NCBI GenBank assembly: GCA_905215155.1
Contig: CAJMPJ010000003.1
Span: 1-64,000 of the forward strand
Direction of reading: 5' to 3'
Origin: an uncultured bacterium
GTDB taxonomy: Bacteria > Bacillota > Clostridia > Lachnospirales > Lachnospiraceae
DNA: 64,000 nt
The notes under the pieces were generated by a model. The model saw nothing but the letters and a program-made list of their open reading frames with translations. It was not told where the DNA came from and ran no database searches. Made by a program: the position numbers and the translations under genes. Positions 52,304 through 60,611 of this stretch are shown in pieces; the first letter of the stretch is position 1; each line of letters opens with the position of its first letter.

Positions 52304-53500
52304 TTATGCACTTATCCGCTTTCCTTCCTTGATCTGATGAAGCAAGCCAGGGATGATATCATACAAATCTCCCACCAGACAGTAATGAGCGGTCTTGAAG
52401 ATAGGAGCATTTTCATCCTTATTGATAGCAATGATCTGGTCAGAATTGTTCATGCCGGCAGTAAACTGGACGGCACCGGATACGCCGCAGGCAATGATCA
52501 GCTTTGGCCTTACGGTACGCCCGCTTAACCCGACCTGGCATTTGGCATCCAGCCAGCCAGCCTCCACGAGGGGCCTGGTACATGCAAGCTGTCCTCCCAA
52601 TAAGCCGGCAAGCTCTTTTAACATCCCCAGATCCTCTTCCTTCTTCACACCCCTTCCGGCTACGACTAAAACCTCTGCTCCTTCAATGGATTGTTCCTTC
52701 TCTTTGGGAATAATGTCAAGCACAGATACCTGGCTTTCTAATTTCCCGGAACCGACCTTACAGGAAATGATCTGGCCATGAATGGTTTCAGATCTTTCTG
52801 GTGCATCCATAACCTTATAGCGGACGGTTGCCATCTGAGGTCTGTGATTGGGCGTTAAAATCTGAGCCATGATATTTCCGCCAAATGCTGGTCTTATCTG
52901 GACCAGATCGGTATTTTCATTGATATCCAGAATGGTACAGTCTGCAGTCAGCCCGGTCTTTACTCTGGCCGCCAGTCTGGGGGCAAGCTGTCTGCCAACG
53001 GGAGTGGCTCCCATTAAAATGGCACAGGGTTTTCTTTTCTTTACAAAATCTTCAAAAGCATTGGTATAAGGTTCCATTTTGAAACGGTCCAGTTCCTGCT
53101 CATCATATGCAAATACTTTATCCACATCATAATGGAGAAGCTCCTCACACTGGGACTTAATCTCATGCCCCATCATGACCGCATAGACGGGGTGATGAAT
53201 CTTTTCAGCCAGTTCTCTCGCCTTGCCAAGAAGTTCAAAGGTGACCGGATGGATCACTCCGTCAATATGATCCACATACACGGCAATCCCCTTCCACAAA
53301 TCCTTATCTATGGATTCAACCTCTTCTTCGATATACTCTACCGCTCCTTTTGGTCCTTTTTTTACGCACAGTTTGCACATCTTACAGGCTGCATTGATTT
53401 GAAGGAGATGATCCTTTTCCTCCAGGGCTCCAAAAGGACAGATTCCGATAAGTTCTTCTATATTGCCTACCTTATCCTGATTGATGACTAATTTCCCCAT
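52304..53500 (-). CDS. etfA: Electron transfer flavoprotein alpha subunit with ferredoxin domain
   Basis: A 398-residue EtfA. The first 65 residues form a ferredoxin-like extension with Cys 21 (CPFGAL) and a CxxCxxC at 39-45; the fourth Cys of a second cluster is replaced by Gly, so one [4Fe-4S] cluster is expected. The rest is standard Etf-alpha, with the FAD-binding C-terminus (GRTVRPKLIIACGVSGAVQFTAGM). This N-terminal ferredoxin is typical of LctC-type bifurcating Etf. The gene is 13 bp after etfB. Confidence 0.93.
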   Translation of the reverse strand: MGKLVINQDKVGNIEELIGICPFGALEEKDHLLQINAACKMCKLCVKKGPKGAVEYIEEEVESIDKDLWKGIAVYVDHIDGVIHPVTFELLGKARELAEKIHHPVYAVMMGHEIKSQCEELLHYDVDKVFAYDEQELDRFKMEPYTNAFEDFVKKRKPCAILMGATPVGRQLAPRLAARVKTGLTADCTILDINENTDLVQIRPAFGGNIMAQILTPNHRPQMATVRYKVMDAPERSETIHGQIISCKVGSGKLESQVSVLDIIPKEKEQSIEGAEVLVVAGRGVKKEEDLGMLKELAGLLGGQLACTRPLVEAGWLDAKCQVGLSGRTVRPKLIIACGVSGAVQFTAGMNNSDQIIAINKDENAPIFKTAHYCLVGDLYDIIPGLLHQIKEGKRISA

Positions 53501-53513
53501 TTTCTCTACCTCC

Positions 53514-54302
53514 TCAGGCGAATTTCAATTCTTTCAGTTTATGATACAGCCGATCGGCCAGCTCTTTGCCGTCTCCGCTCCAGGTCTCTCTCTGCGTATT
53601 GGACTGAGGCGGAAAAATCCGCTCTACCTGAGTTGGGGAACCGTTTAAACCGTAATGCTTTTCATCCCGGTCTTCCATATCTTCCAAAGAGAACACTTTG
53701 ATTTCCCGGTCTTTTGTCTCCTGCTTTTTTATGTAAGAGGGAAGTCTGGGAACAAAAATATCTTTATCCACGGACAGCAGACAGGGATATTTGATTTCCG
53801 CCACTTCCAGGTCATGAGTCATATCCATTTCCACAACAAGGGAATGGGCTTTCATTTCTACGATTTTTGAAACGTTGGAGAGGCTGGGCAGCTGAAGCCA
53901 TTCCGCCACTTCCGGTCCCACCTGGGCAGTATCCCCATCGGTTGTCTGCTTTCCACAGAGGATCAAATCAAATTTCCCTGACTTTTTGATTCCCTGAGAA
54001 ATGGTATAGCTGGTTGCAAGAACATCCGCACCTCCGAATTTCCGGTCAGAGATCAGAACTCCTTCGTCGACGCCCATGGCATACGCTTCCCGAATGACTC
54101 CCGCCGCCTGGCCGGGACCCATGGTTAAAGCGGTAATGGTTCCTCCGCATGTTTCCCTGATTCTCAGAGCCGTTTCAAGAGCAAACAAATCGTATGGATT
54201 CATCTTGGATTCCACACCATTTCTCTTTAATACTCCTGTGACCGGATCCACTTCCACCTTATTGCTGTCCGGCACCTGCTTCAAGCATACTAAAATATTC
54301 AT
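53514..54302 (-). CDS. etfB: Electron transfer flavoprotein beta subunit
   Basis: A 262-residue Etf-beta starting [19 protein letters not shown], with the [25 protein letters not shown] block that contacts flavin/AMP or the bifurcating FAD. It partners EtfA. The ATG at 54302 has AAGGAAG seven bases upstream. It is the first gene of the operon, behind a region with three palindromic operators for the GntR-type regulator encoded upstream. Confidence 0.94.
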   Translation of the reverse strand: MNILVCLKQVPDSNKVEVDPVTGVLKRNGVESKMNPYDLFALETALRIRETCGGTITALTMGPGQAAGVIREAYAMGVDEGVLISDRKFGGADVLATSYTISQGIKKSGKFDLILCGKQTTDGDTAQVGPEVAEWLQLPSLSNVSKIVEMKAHSLVVEMDMTHDLEVAEIKYPCLLSVDKDIFVPRLPSYIKKQETKDREIKVFSLEDMEDRDEKHYGLNGSPTQVERIFPPQSNTQRETWSGDGKELADRLYHKLKELKFA

Positions 54303-54336
54303 GTCATGACTTCCTTTCTTCCCCGTTTGGGATAAC

Positions 54337-54353
54337 GGTATGGATACCATACC
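54337..54353. promoter_or_regulatory. Palindromic site near etfB, candidate GntR operator
   Basis: GGTATGG (54337-54343) and CCATACC (54347-54353) form a perfect inverted repeat with a 3-bp centre, 35 bp upstream of etfB. It contains the TGG...CCA halves seen in the two further sites at 54382 and 54454. Confidence 0.5.
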
Positions 54354-54381
54354 TGTTGTTTTAGGAAACTTAACTTTAAAT

Positions 54382-54397
54382 TGGTAGTACCACTTTT
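54382..54397. promoter_or_regulatory. GntR/FadR-type operator, copy 1
   Basis: TGGTAGTACCACTTTT includes the palindrome TGGTA-G-TACCA, very close to the TGGTnnnACCA consensus bound by FadR-subfamily GntR regulators such as LldR. An identical 16-bp copy lies 72 bp away. Confidence 0.7.
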
Positions 54398-54409
54398 AGT
54401 AAAACAATT

Positions 54410-54440
54410 GCTGCAAAATCCAGTTTCGCAGCTTTTTTAC
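54410..54440 (+). terminator. Hairpin with T-run between the two operators
   Basis: GCTGC...GCAGC arms (54411-54415 and 54428-54432) with adjoining A/T pairs form a hairpin followed by TTTTTT on the plus strand. No plus-strand gene ends here, so it may act on antisense transcription or as a weak barrier; on the minus strand the downstream sequence is less T-rich. Confidence 0.35.
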
Positions 54441-54453
54441 CATCAGCCCAAAA

Positions 54454-54469
54454 TGGTAGTACCACTTTT
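54454..54469. promoter_or_regulatory. GntR/FadR-type operator, copy 2
   Basis: Second copy of TGGTAGTACCACTTTT, identical over 16 bp to that at 54382. The start-to-start distance of 72 bp is about seven helical turns, which would allow looping between two dimers. Confidence 0.7.
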
Positions 54470-54521
54470 GACTCCATTATAAATCCATTTATTTCCTATG
54501 TCAATCAATGTCTTTTATTTA

Positions 54522-55241
54522 TCATGGCTTTTGTATGTTTTTAGTCACCTCTTTTCCTCTCAGTTTTTCATCAATAATATCAAAGTGCTTGTTGATGGCC
54601 TCATACGCCAGCTTCTTATCCTTGGTCATCAAACTTTTTATCATCTTATTGTGGACCTCCATCAATCCTTTTTTGCTGTCCTCCTGGCTTAAAATCTCTC
54701 GTCTCAAATCAATGATAAACCGGTCAAGAACCTCGGAAAGTGCCTGCAGGATACTGACGATCAACGTATTTTTTGATGCCAGAGCTATGGTATAATGCAG
54801 CTTCTTGTCCAAAATCACATTGTTCTCTTCCGTCCCTTTTTCCAGCTGGGAAATCAAATGGCTGAGGGAATTTATCTCTTCGTCACTGATATTGTCAATG
54901 GCCAGCAGCAATGCTTCCAGCTCCAATGCCCTGCGCAGCTGGCTGATCTGATTATAATCAATCTGGTTAAGCAGAAACAGCATGGTAAGGGATTCCTTTA
55001 AGCTGTTTTCAAATTTACCGGTCAGAAAATTACCGGCTCCATGCTGGCTTTCAAGAATCCCCATATTATCCAGAGTCCTTATCGCTTCTCTTACGGAATT
55101 TCGGCTGATCCCCAGTATCTCTGATAGTTCCCGTTCTGCAGGAAGCTTTCCGCCTATGCTTAATTCTCCGAGATGGATCTGCTTTTTAATATAATTGATC
55201 ACTTTCATATAGGACTTTTCCTGATTTCCAAGCTCCTCCAT
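54522..55241 (-). CDS. GntR-family regulator, FadR/LldR subfamily
   Basis: A 239-residue repressor with the GntR winged helix (GGKLPAERELSEILGISRNSVREAIRTLDNMGILESQHGAGNFL) and a helical FCD effector domain. It lies directly upstream of the etfB-etfA-lactate dehydrogenase operon, and palindromes of FadR type occur in the gap, so it probably represses the operon in the absence of lactate. The ATG at 55241 has GGAGG five bases upstream; the ATG at 55253 has no site. Confidence 0.92.
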   Translation of the reverse strand: MEELGNQEKSYMKVINYIKKQIHLGELSIGGKLPAERELSEILGISRNSVREAIRTLDNMGILESQHGAGNFLTGKFENSLKESLTMLFLLNQIDYNQISQLRRALELEALLLAIDNISDEEINSLSHLISQLEKGTEENNVILDKKLHYTIALASKNTLIVSILQALSEVLDRFIIDLRREILSQEDSKKGLMEVHNKMIKSLMTKDKKLAYEAINKHFDIIDEKLRGKEVTKNIQKP

Positions 55242-55389
55242 GATTTCCTCCATTTATTTCAACTGTGTAACAGTGCTCATCTTTTCACGCTGCGGTTTGG
55301 TATTTTATGTCATAATCATTCTGTAACCGATATTATATCAGGCTTATGTAATTATGTAAATCTACAAATGATTGCTCCATATATTTCCT

Positions 55390-55418
55390 TTGATTTCCCG
55401 AACATAAGTTTGTATAAT
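55390..55418 (+). promoter_or_regulatory. Sigma-A type promoter of the 56-residue Cys protein gene
   Basis: TTGATT (55390-55395) and TATAAT (55413-55418) with a 17-bp spacer lie 22 bp upstream of the start codon. This is the cleanest vegetative promoter in the window. Confidence 0.75.
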
Positions 55419-55440
55419 AATCTCAGGAGGTGTGTCAATC

Positions 55441-55611
55441 ATGGGAACCTGTGACCTTGAGCCGGAATTAAACAAATGCCAGTACTACGTGAAAGAAAAA
55501 AAGAACTGCAAACTCAGCAGTCCGGGGTGCGGATTTTTTATACCATCAGAAAAGAAAGAACCACAGGCAAACCTAAGAACGCCCAAATGGTTTGAGAAAT
55601 ATTATAAATAA
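55441..55611 (+). CDS. Small Cys-containing protein, 56 residues
   Basis: A 56-codon gene with a strong AGGAGGTG site eight bases upstream, a near-consensus promoter and a hairpin after the stop. The peptide begins MGTCDLEPELNKCQYY and has four Cys (positions 4, 13, 23 and 30), followed by a Lys/Pro-rich tail. The Cys spacing suggests a small metal-binding or disulfide fold. I do not recognise a family. The regulatory signals make it very likely to be expressed. Confidence 0.75.
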   Translation: MGTCDLEPELNKCQYYVKEKKNCKLSSPGCGFFIPSEKKEPQANLRTPKWFEKYYK

Positions 55612-55647
55612 ATCCCGCATTCTTTTTCCATAGAAACCAAACTTTTT

Positions 55648-55690
55648 AAGGGCGGGGCAAAACAACGATCCCCGCCTTGAATTTTATCTG
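55648..55690 (+). terminator. Terminator after the 56-residue protein gene
   Basis: GGCGGGG (55651-55657) pairs with CCCCGCC (55670-55676) across a 12-base loop, followed by TTGAATTTTAT on the plus strand. Confidence 0.7.
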
Positions 55691-55750
55691 TTAAGTCTTT
55701 TCCACATCATAATAAAATCCTGGTGTATGCGTTCCATGGGGATCAGTAAA

Positions 55751-56143
55751 TCAAAAACGTCTGCATCGGCAGCCAGAAGCACAGCAGCAGCCCCGCTTAT
55801 AACCGGTACAGTAAGCCTTTTTCAAAAGACAACGAATAGAATCATTCCATTCATTGCAATTGCGATTCTGTAAAAGGCTTTCCCAATTATTGCATCCTTC
55901 CACGCTGTTGTATTGATAATAGTTTGGATCATAACCACTGTTTGGATCGTAACCACCGTACGGATCGTAACTACTGTTTGGATCATAGCCACCGTATGCA
56001 TCGTAACTACAGTTTGGATCGTAACTGCTGTTTGGATCGTAACCACCGTATGCATCATAGCTATTGTTTGAATCGTAACTATTATATTCTTCTACATTGC
56101 CTGCAGTTTCATATCCCGAAGAATCCCAGTTATATTCATCCAT
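55751..56143 (-). CDS. Hexapeptide-repeat protein with Cys-rich C-terminus
   Basis: A 130-residue, Tyr/Asp/Asn/Gly-rich protein. Residues 22-75 are nine tandem hexapeptides of the pattern [SG]-Y-D-[APS]-[NY]-x. The C-terminal 40 residues have nine Cys and are basic, ending GCCCASGCRCRRF. The ATG at 56143 follows GGAGG by eight bases. Low complexity, Tyr richness and a Cys-rich tail resemble spore coat or exosporium proteins, where Tyr and Cys cross-linking occurs; this is inference. No signal peptide is seen. Confidence 0.8.
   Translation of the reverse strand: MDEYNWDSSGYETAGNVEEYNSYDSNNSYDAYGGYDPNSSYDPNCSYDAYGGYDPNSSYDPYGGYDPNSGYDPNYYQYNSVEGCNNWESLLQNRNCNEWNDSIRCLLKKAYCTGYKRGCCCASGCRCRRF
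55919..56080 (-). repeat. 18-bp tandem coding repeat array (nine units)
   Basis: Nine consecutive 18-bp units encode the hexapeptides of the protein at 55751. Units are near-identical at the DNA level, so copy number may vary between strains by slippage or recombination. Confidence 0.85.
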
Positions 56144-56302
56144 TTTCCACACCTCCTTTATATTATAACTTATTATATGGTCGGTGTAGACAAGATGTGA
56201 ATCTCATGGTTGGCTGTTAAATTTCCTTCACTTTTGATGATTACGGCAGGTTTATTGCGTGGGATGGAATGCATCAGAAAATGGCAGAAGCAAGGGTTTT
56301 TG

Positions 56303-57106
56303 TCACCTCATAAATACGGTCTTTATTATTTTATTTGTAGTAAAGGTGAATACTTCTTCCGTTATCTCCGCCTCATTAATCCGGTATAAATTATACCCGT
56401 ATTTTTCTTCAAACCTTACCGCGCCATTCTCCTCTGATTCTCCGCAAAAGGAAAGACTGCCCGCCGTAAAATAACGGCTTCCTCCGGCCGTTCCAACATA
56501 GGGATGATGCGTATGCCCATTTAAGATACAAAGAAGCTTCTGTTCTTTAATGACTTTTAAAAGCTTCTCTGCTTGGGGAACCGGAGGTGTGGTGCTCTGA
56601 TTCTTCAGCAAATGATGATGCGTCAAAAGAATCACCGGTCTGTTCTTTATTTCTTCCAGGGCTTTTTTCAGCCATGCAAGCTGTTTTTCCCCAACCGTTC
56701 CATCAGGCTCTCCCTGAAGGGAGCTGTCAAAGGAAATCACACTCACATCTTCCAAATGAAAGACCTGGTTGTAGAAACCGCCGTCCTCTTTTTCCTTCAG
56801 CCAGCCTTTTCTGAAATTCGCTTTATTATCATGATTTCCCAGGGTCACAATCATTTTAGTTTCCCCCATGAGACGTTTTAAATGATCTTTCAAGTAAGCA
56901 TAATCTTCCGGGTCCCCATCTTCGGTAAGGTCCCCGCTGATGAGAAGCAGATCAATTTTATCCTTTTTCTGTACCTTTTTTATGCAGGAATTAAGGGGGA
57001 TTAAGGGACTCTGCATACAAAAAAGCATGCCTTTATATCCATCGTCACAGGGTTCGTACCTCCTTCTGAAATGGATATCTGATATGTGCAATATATTCAT
57101 GGTCAT
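56303..57106 (-). CDS. Calcineurin-like metallophosphoesterase
   Basis: A 267-residue phosphoesterase with all metal motifs: HISDIHF near the N-terminus, ISGDLTEDG, TLGNHDNK, LLTHHH and NGHTHHP. It overlaps the second permease gene by ATGA and is the last gene of the phn-type operon. It may hydrolyse a phosphoester or cyclic phosphate derived from the imported phosphonate, or act as a CpdA-like enzyme; relatives in phn operons are known, but the substrate is not readable. Confidence 0.88.
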   Translation of the reverse strand: MTMNILHISDIHFRRRYEPCDDGYKGMLFCMQSPLIPLNSCIKKVQKKDKIDLLLISGDLTEDGDPEDYAYLKDHLKRLMGETKMIVTLGNHDNKANFRKGWLKEKEDGGFYNQVFHLEDVSVISFDSSLQGEPDGTVGEKQLAWLKKALEEIKNRPVILLTHHHLLKNQSTTPPVPQAEKLLKVIKEQKLLCILNGHTHHPYVGTAGGSRYFTAGSLSFCGESEENGAVRFEEKYGYNLYRINEAEITEEVFTFTTNKIIKTVFMR

Positions 57107-57885
57107 CTCAGTTTCTTTCTTATCATTCCCGTTATCATATCCAGGATAAATACGGTTATCATTACCCCGATCAATAAAATGCTTACCTTGTCCCAGCTTC
57201 GGGCCTGAATGGCAAATATCAGCGGAGCACCGATGCCTCCTGCTCCAACCAGTCCCAGGGTAGAAGCACTTCTTACTGCGATTTCAAAATGATTCAAGGA
57301 CAGGGAGCTGTAAATCGGCATCAGCTGGGGCACCCTTGCAAAAAAGAATATCTGGGAAGGACTTGCTCCCACTGCCCTCATAGCCTCCACCGGGCCTTCA
57401 TCCATGGCCTCCATCTGCTCCGTAAACAGCTTGCCAAGCATTCCGATCTGGTGAACACCGATTGCCATTGCTCCTGCAAAGGGGCCGGGACCGACCACTT
57501 TTACGAAGATGATGGCATAAACCAGCTCCGGAAATGCCCGCAGCACATTGCAGACAAATTTCCCGGTCTTTGCTATCCAGGGATGGGAGCTCCAAAGATT
57601 CCGGGAACTTAATAAGGTCAGCGGGAGGGCAAGTACCGTAGCCATGACGGTTCCCAAACATGCAATCCCAAGCGTCAGCAAAAGTAGGCTGATTACATCC
57701 TCCCCGCTTCCGTCATAGAAAAATGACCAGTCTGGTTTTGACAGCCCTTGAAACACCTCTCTTCCCAAGGGCAGGGAAAAGGTGGAAAGTCCCGAATAAT
57801 CAATTCCTGCCGCCGAGTAAATAATAACGGCTGCTGCGAGAACCCAGACTGCGTATTTTTTTTGATTCTTTCGTATGTATATCAT
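57103..57885 (-). CDS. phnE: Phosphonate-type ABC transporter permease PhnE (second copy)
   Basis: A 260-residue permease with about six spans and the binding-protein-dependent loop EAMRAVGASPSQIFFFARVPQLMP. It pairs with the other PhnE protein encoded directly upstream (4-bp overlap) to form a heterodimeric channel for phosphonate, phosphite or phosphate. Confidence 0.9.
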   Translation of the reverse strand: MIYIRKNQKKYAVWVLAAAVIIYSAAGIDYSGLSTFSLPLGREVFQGLSKPDWSFFYDGSGEDVISLLLLTLGIACLGTVMATVLALPLTLLSSRNLWSSHPWIAKTGKFVCNVLRAFPELVYAIIFVKVVGPGPFAGAMAIGVHQIGMLGKLFTEQMEAMDEGPVEAMRAVGASPSQIFFFARVPQLMPIYSSLSLNHFEIAVRSASTLGLVGAGGIGAPLIFAIQARSWDKVSILLIGVMITVFILDMITGMIRKKLR

Positions 57886-58661
57886 ACCAGCCTCCTGCGT
57901 ATTGACTCACTGATCCCATCTGCAACAGCTACCACAAACAGTATGGAAAGAATTACTATGGATACTCTCTCATACTGAAATAATGCGAGAGAGGAATTTA
58001 AAATAACACCGATGCCTCCGGCTCCTACGTAACCCAACACTGCAGACCCCCGCACATTGACCTCCAGGGCATAAAAGGTGTAGCTGACAATCTGACTGAA
58101 GATCTGAGGTGCAATGGACCAGACCGCAATCTGAACTTTATTGGCTCCCACCGATTCCGCCGCTTCAATGGGTCCGTAATCAATGGTCTCAATGGATTCA
58201 TAAATAAGCTGTGACACCATGCCAAAGGTGAAAATTGCAATGGTAAGTACACCGGTGGCCTCTCCGATTCCCACAATGGCTACGAACAAAGCCGCTAGCA
58301 AAAGGTTGGGGATGGTCCGTACCAGATTAAGGAAAAACCGGATGACAGCTGTCACTGCATGATTTCTGGTAACGACCCATGTTGCTGTAAATGCGAAGGG
58401 GACTGCAAAGAATACCCCTATGGCAGTACCCAAAACAGACATTTTAAGGGTCTTAATCATGGGAGGAATTATTTTGGGAAGGTAACTGACCTCCGGATGG
58501 AGAAACCGGGATAAAAAAGCTGTCATCTGGTTGGAGTTTGCAAACACTTTGATAAAATCAGCTTCCGTCACCCGGATACTGCTCCCAACGCACAGAATTA
58601 GAAGGAACAGGAGAATGAGATGTTTATACCAGTTAAAGTGTATCGTATCTTTTATCTCCAT
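57882..58661 (-). CDS. phnE: Phosphonate-type ABC transporter permease PhnE (first copy)
   Basis: A 259-residue permease from the ATG at 58661 (AAGGAAG upstream), with about six spans and the coupling loop EAAESVGANKVQIAVWSIAPQIFSQ. Its start lies inside the 3' end of phnC by 29 bp. The reading frame is open further upstream but within phnC, so the shorter start is used. Confidence 0.9.
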   Translation of the reverse strand: MEIKDTIHFNWYKHLILLFLLILCVGSSIRVTEADFIKVFANSNQMTAFLSRFLHPEVSYLPKIIPPMIKTLKMSVLGTAIGVFFAVPFAFTATWVVTRNHAVTAVIRFFLNLVRTIPNLLLAALFVAIVGIGEATGVLTIAIFTFGMVSQLIYESIETIDYGPIEAAESVGANKVQIAVWSIAPQIFSQIVSYTFYALEVNVRGSAVLGYVGAGGIGVILNSSLALFQYERVSIVILSILFVVAVADGISESIRRRLV

Positions 58662-59424
58662 AGCGGCTTCCTTCCTTTTCTTTCCCAGCGTTCTTTTCAT
58701 AGATTTTTTCCAGTTCTTCTTTTGACAGTTTCTCCGGAGTTCCATCAAAGACGATTCTCCCCTCTTTAAAGGCAAGGATTCTGGAAGAAAACTCTTTGGC
58801 AAGCTCTACGGAATGGAGATTTATGATTATTGTTTTCTTTCTGTTCTCATTGATATCCTTTAAATCCTTCATTATTTTTAAAGTTGTGACCGGGTCTAAG
58901 GAGGCGACAGGTTCATCTGCAAGAATGATTTCTGCCTGCTGAACCAAAGTCCTGGCAATGGAAACTCTCTGCTGCTGGCCGCCGCTTAATTCATCACTTC
59001 TGAAATGGAGTTTTTCCAATAATCCAACCTGTTTTAAAGCTTCTTTTGTTCTTTCATAATCTTCCCTGGAAAACAGGCCCAGTATGCTTTTTAACGTTGA
59101 ATAATATCCCAGACGCCCGGATAGTACGTTCTTTTGAACAGTGCTTCTCTTCACCAGATTGAAACTTTGGGATATCATTCCGATCTGGCAGCGAATGTTT
59201 CGCAGCTGCTTTTTTCCGGCCCTGGTGACCGATACCTCATTGATTCTGATATCCCCTTTTGTAATGTCAGTCAGGCGGTTGATGGATCTTAAAAATGTGC
59301 TCTTTCCTGCACCGCTCAAGCCGATAACAGATACAAATTCCCCATCCTCAATCCTTAGATTAATATCCCGTAATCCAACCACTCCATTCTTATAAATTTT
59401 TGAAACATTTTCAAAAATGATCAT
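58633..59424 (-). CDS. phnC: Phosphonate-type ABC transporter ATP-binding protein PhnC
   Basis: A 263-residue ATPase with Walker A GLSGAGKSTF, the signature LSGGQQQRVSIA and Walker B ILADEPVASLD, plus the PhnC-type QIGMISQSFNLVKRSTV block. It energises the two PhnE permeases. GGAG lies eight bases before the ATG. A hairpin separates it from phnD. Confidence 0.93.
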   Translation of the reverse strand: MIIFENVSKIYKNGVVGLRDINLRIEDGEFVSVIGLSGAGKSTFLRSINRLTDITKGDIRINEVSVTRAGKKQLRNIRCQIGMISQSFNLVKRSTVQKNVLSGRLGYYSTLKSILGLFSREDYERTKEALKQVGLLEKLHFRSDELSGGQQQRVSIARTLVQQAEIILADEPVASLDPVTTLKIMKDLKDINENRKKTIIINLHSVELAKEFSSRILAFKEGRIVFDGTPEKLSKEELEKIYEKNAGKEKEGSRYGDKRYDTL

Positions 59425-59458
59425 TTCGCAATCTCCGTTAATCTCATAATTTCAAAAC

Positions 59459-59483
59459 AGAGTGTCAGCGCTGCCGACACTCT
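59459..59483 (-). terminator. Intercistronic hairpin between phnD and phnC
   Basis: An 8-bp perfect stem (59459-59466 with 59476-59483, 9-base loop) followed on the minus strand by GTTTTG. Such hairpins after binding-protein genes usually protect the mRNA or lower downstream expression so that the binding protein is in excess. Confidence 0.65.
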
Positions 59484-59490
59484 CCGGTGT

Positions 59491-60408
59491 TTATTCTGCT
59501 GCTTTTTTTGAGTATTCCTTAATGGTATCGTAAGCGGATTCATCTGCTTCTCCGTATCCTTTATGGCTCCATAAAGCCATTGCAGTACGCCCTTCTTCCT
59601 CCTTAGGCATATTTAGAAATACCTGTTTTACCTGCTGTTTTAAATCCTCATCCATATCGGTGTGGACTGCAATTGCATCGTTTGGAATATCACCCCTGGT
59701 CAGATAAAGAACCCTTAAATCTTTAAAAAGATCATACTCTTTAAACTTACCGGCAAATACATTTCTTGCCCCTTCAAATACAAAGCATGCATCCTGCTGC
59801 CCGTTTAATACGGCGGTCATTTCGCTTGGGATATCATTGACTGTGGTCAAGAAACAGTCTGTTGCAGGATCAATTCCCGCCTCCTTCATTTCAGCTACCG
59901 GGTAAATATATCCGCTTGCTGAATTGGGGCTTAAGGCTGCAATCTTTTTCCCTTTTAAATCCGTTAAGGTCTTAATATCACTGTCTGCTTTCACAAGAAT
60001 CTCTCCCTTAAAAGTTCCGGAAAGCTGTCCTTCTATGGGAAGCCCTGTCTCCTCATCATAATCCGTCAGTTCGGAACTTAAGATGGCCTTTGCGGCACCA
60101 ATATCCCTTGCCTGTACATAAGCGGCGGGCGGCATAATCCCGATATCTACCTGGCCGGAGGCCATGGCTTCTACAATGGTAGAATAGTCTGTAGCCAGTG
60201 TTACATTGACTTCACGGCCCAGCTTCTTGGATAAATACTCTGCAAACGGCTTTGCCTTTGCTTCCATGGAACCATCATTGTTGGTTGGTACGAACTGAAC
60301 CTTTAACGGTTCTGCCGTGTTTGTGGTTTCCTTTGCCCCGCATCCGGCAAGTGCTGCTGCTGTAAGTACTGTTACGACAAAACCCGTGAATGATTTTTTA
60401 AGACGCAT
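59491..60408 (-). CDS. phnD: Phosphonate/phosphite-binding lipoprotein PhnD
   Basis: A 305-residue extracytoplasmic binding protein from the ATG at 60408 (AAAGGAG upstream). Signal peptide with lipobox ALAGCG, then KVQFVPTNNDGSMEAKAKPFAEYLSKKLGREV, typical of PhnD, and GIMPPAAYVQARD in the ligand cleft. It captures phosphonate, phosphite or a related oxyanion for PhnCE. The ligand cannot be fixed from sequence. The gene is divergent from a Crp/Fnr-type regulator. Confidence 0.92.
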   Translation of the reverse strand: MRLKKSFTGFVVTVLTAAALAGCGAKETTNTAEPLKVQFVPTNNDGSMEAKAKPFAEYLSKKLGREVNVTLATDYSTIVEAMASGQVDIGIMPPAAYVQARDIGAAKAILSSELTDYDEETGLPIEGQLSGTFKGEILVKADSDIKTLTDLKGKKIAALSPNSASGYIYPVAEMKEAGIDPATDCFLTTVNDIPSEMTAVLNGQQDACFVFEGARNVFAGKFKEYDLFKDLRVLYLTRGDIPNDAIAVHTDMDEDLKQQVKQVFLNMPKEEEGRTAMALWSHKGYGEADESAYDTIKEYSKKAAE

Positions 60409-60537
60409 TTTTTCTCCTTTCGTGACATAGAACTTGTCTGCAACCACATCATAACAAGTTCCAACGATAGAAAAAAGGACCTGTGTCACATTTAACAAAT
60501 ACTTTACAATAACTTACCGCAAATCATATATTAGGCA

Positions 60538-60566
60538 TTGTTCCTGCACATAATCTATTATATAAT
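60538..60566 (+). promoter_or_regulatory. Promoter of the Crp/Fnr-type regulator gene
   Basis: TTGTTC (60538-60543) and TATAAT (60561-60566) are separated by 17 bp, about 45 bp before the start codon. A GTGACA (60422) / TGTCAC (60484) pair of half-sites lies on the phnD side of the same intergenic region and could be bound by the regulator. Confidence 0.65.
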
Positions 60567-60611
60567 GGTTGGTACTTGCTTCGTATTTCTTTCAGAAAGT
60601 ATGGGAATCAC

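Noticed and set aside
55919..56080. Short regular repeats suggestive of a CRISPR array
   Set aside because: The 18-bp units are contiguous with no unique spacers, keep an open frame and encode a hexapeptide repeat.
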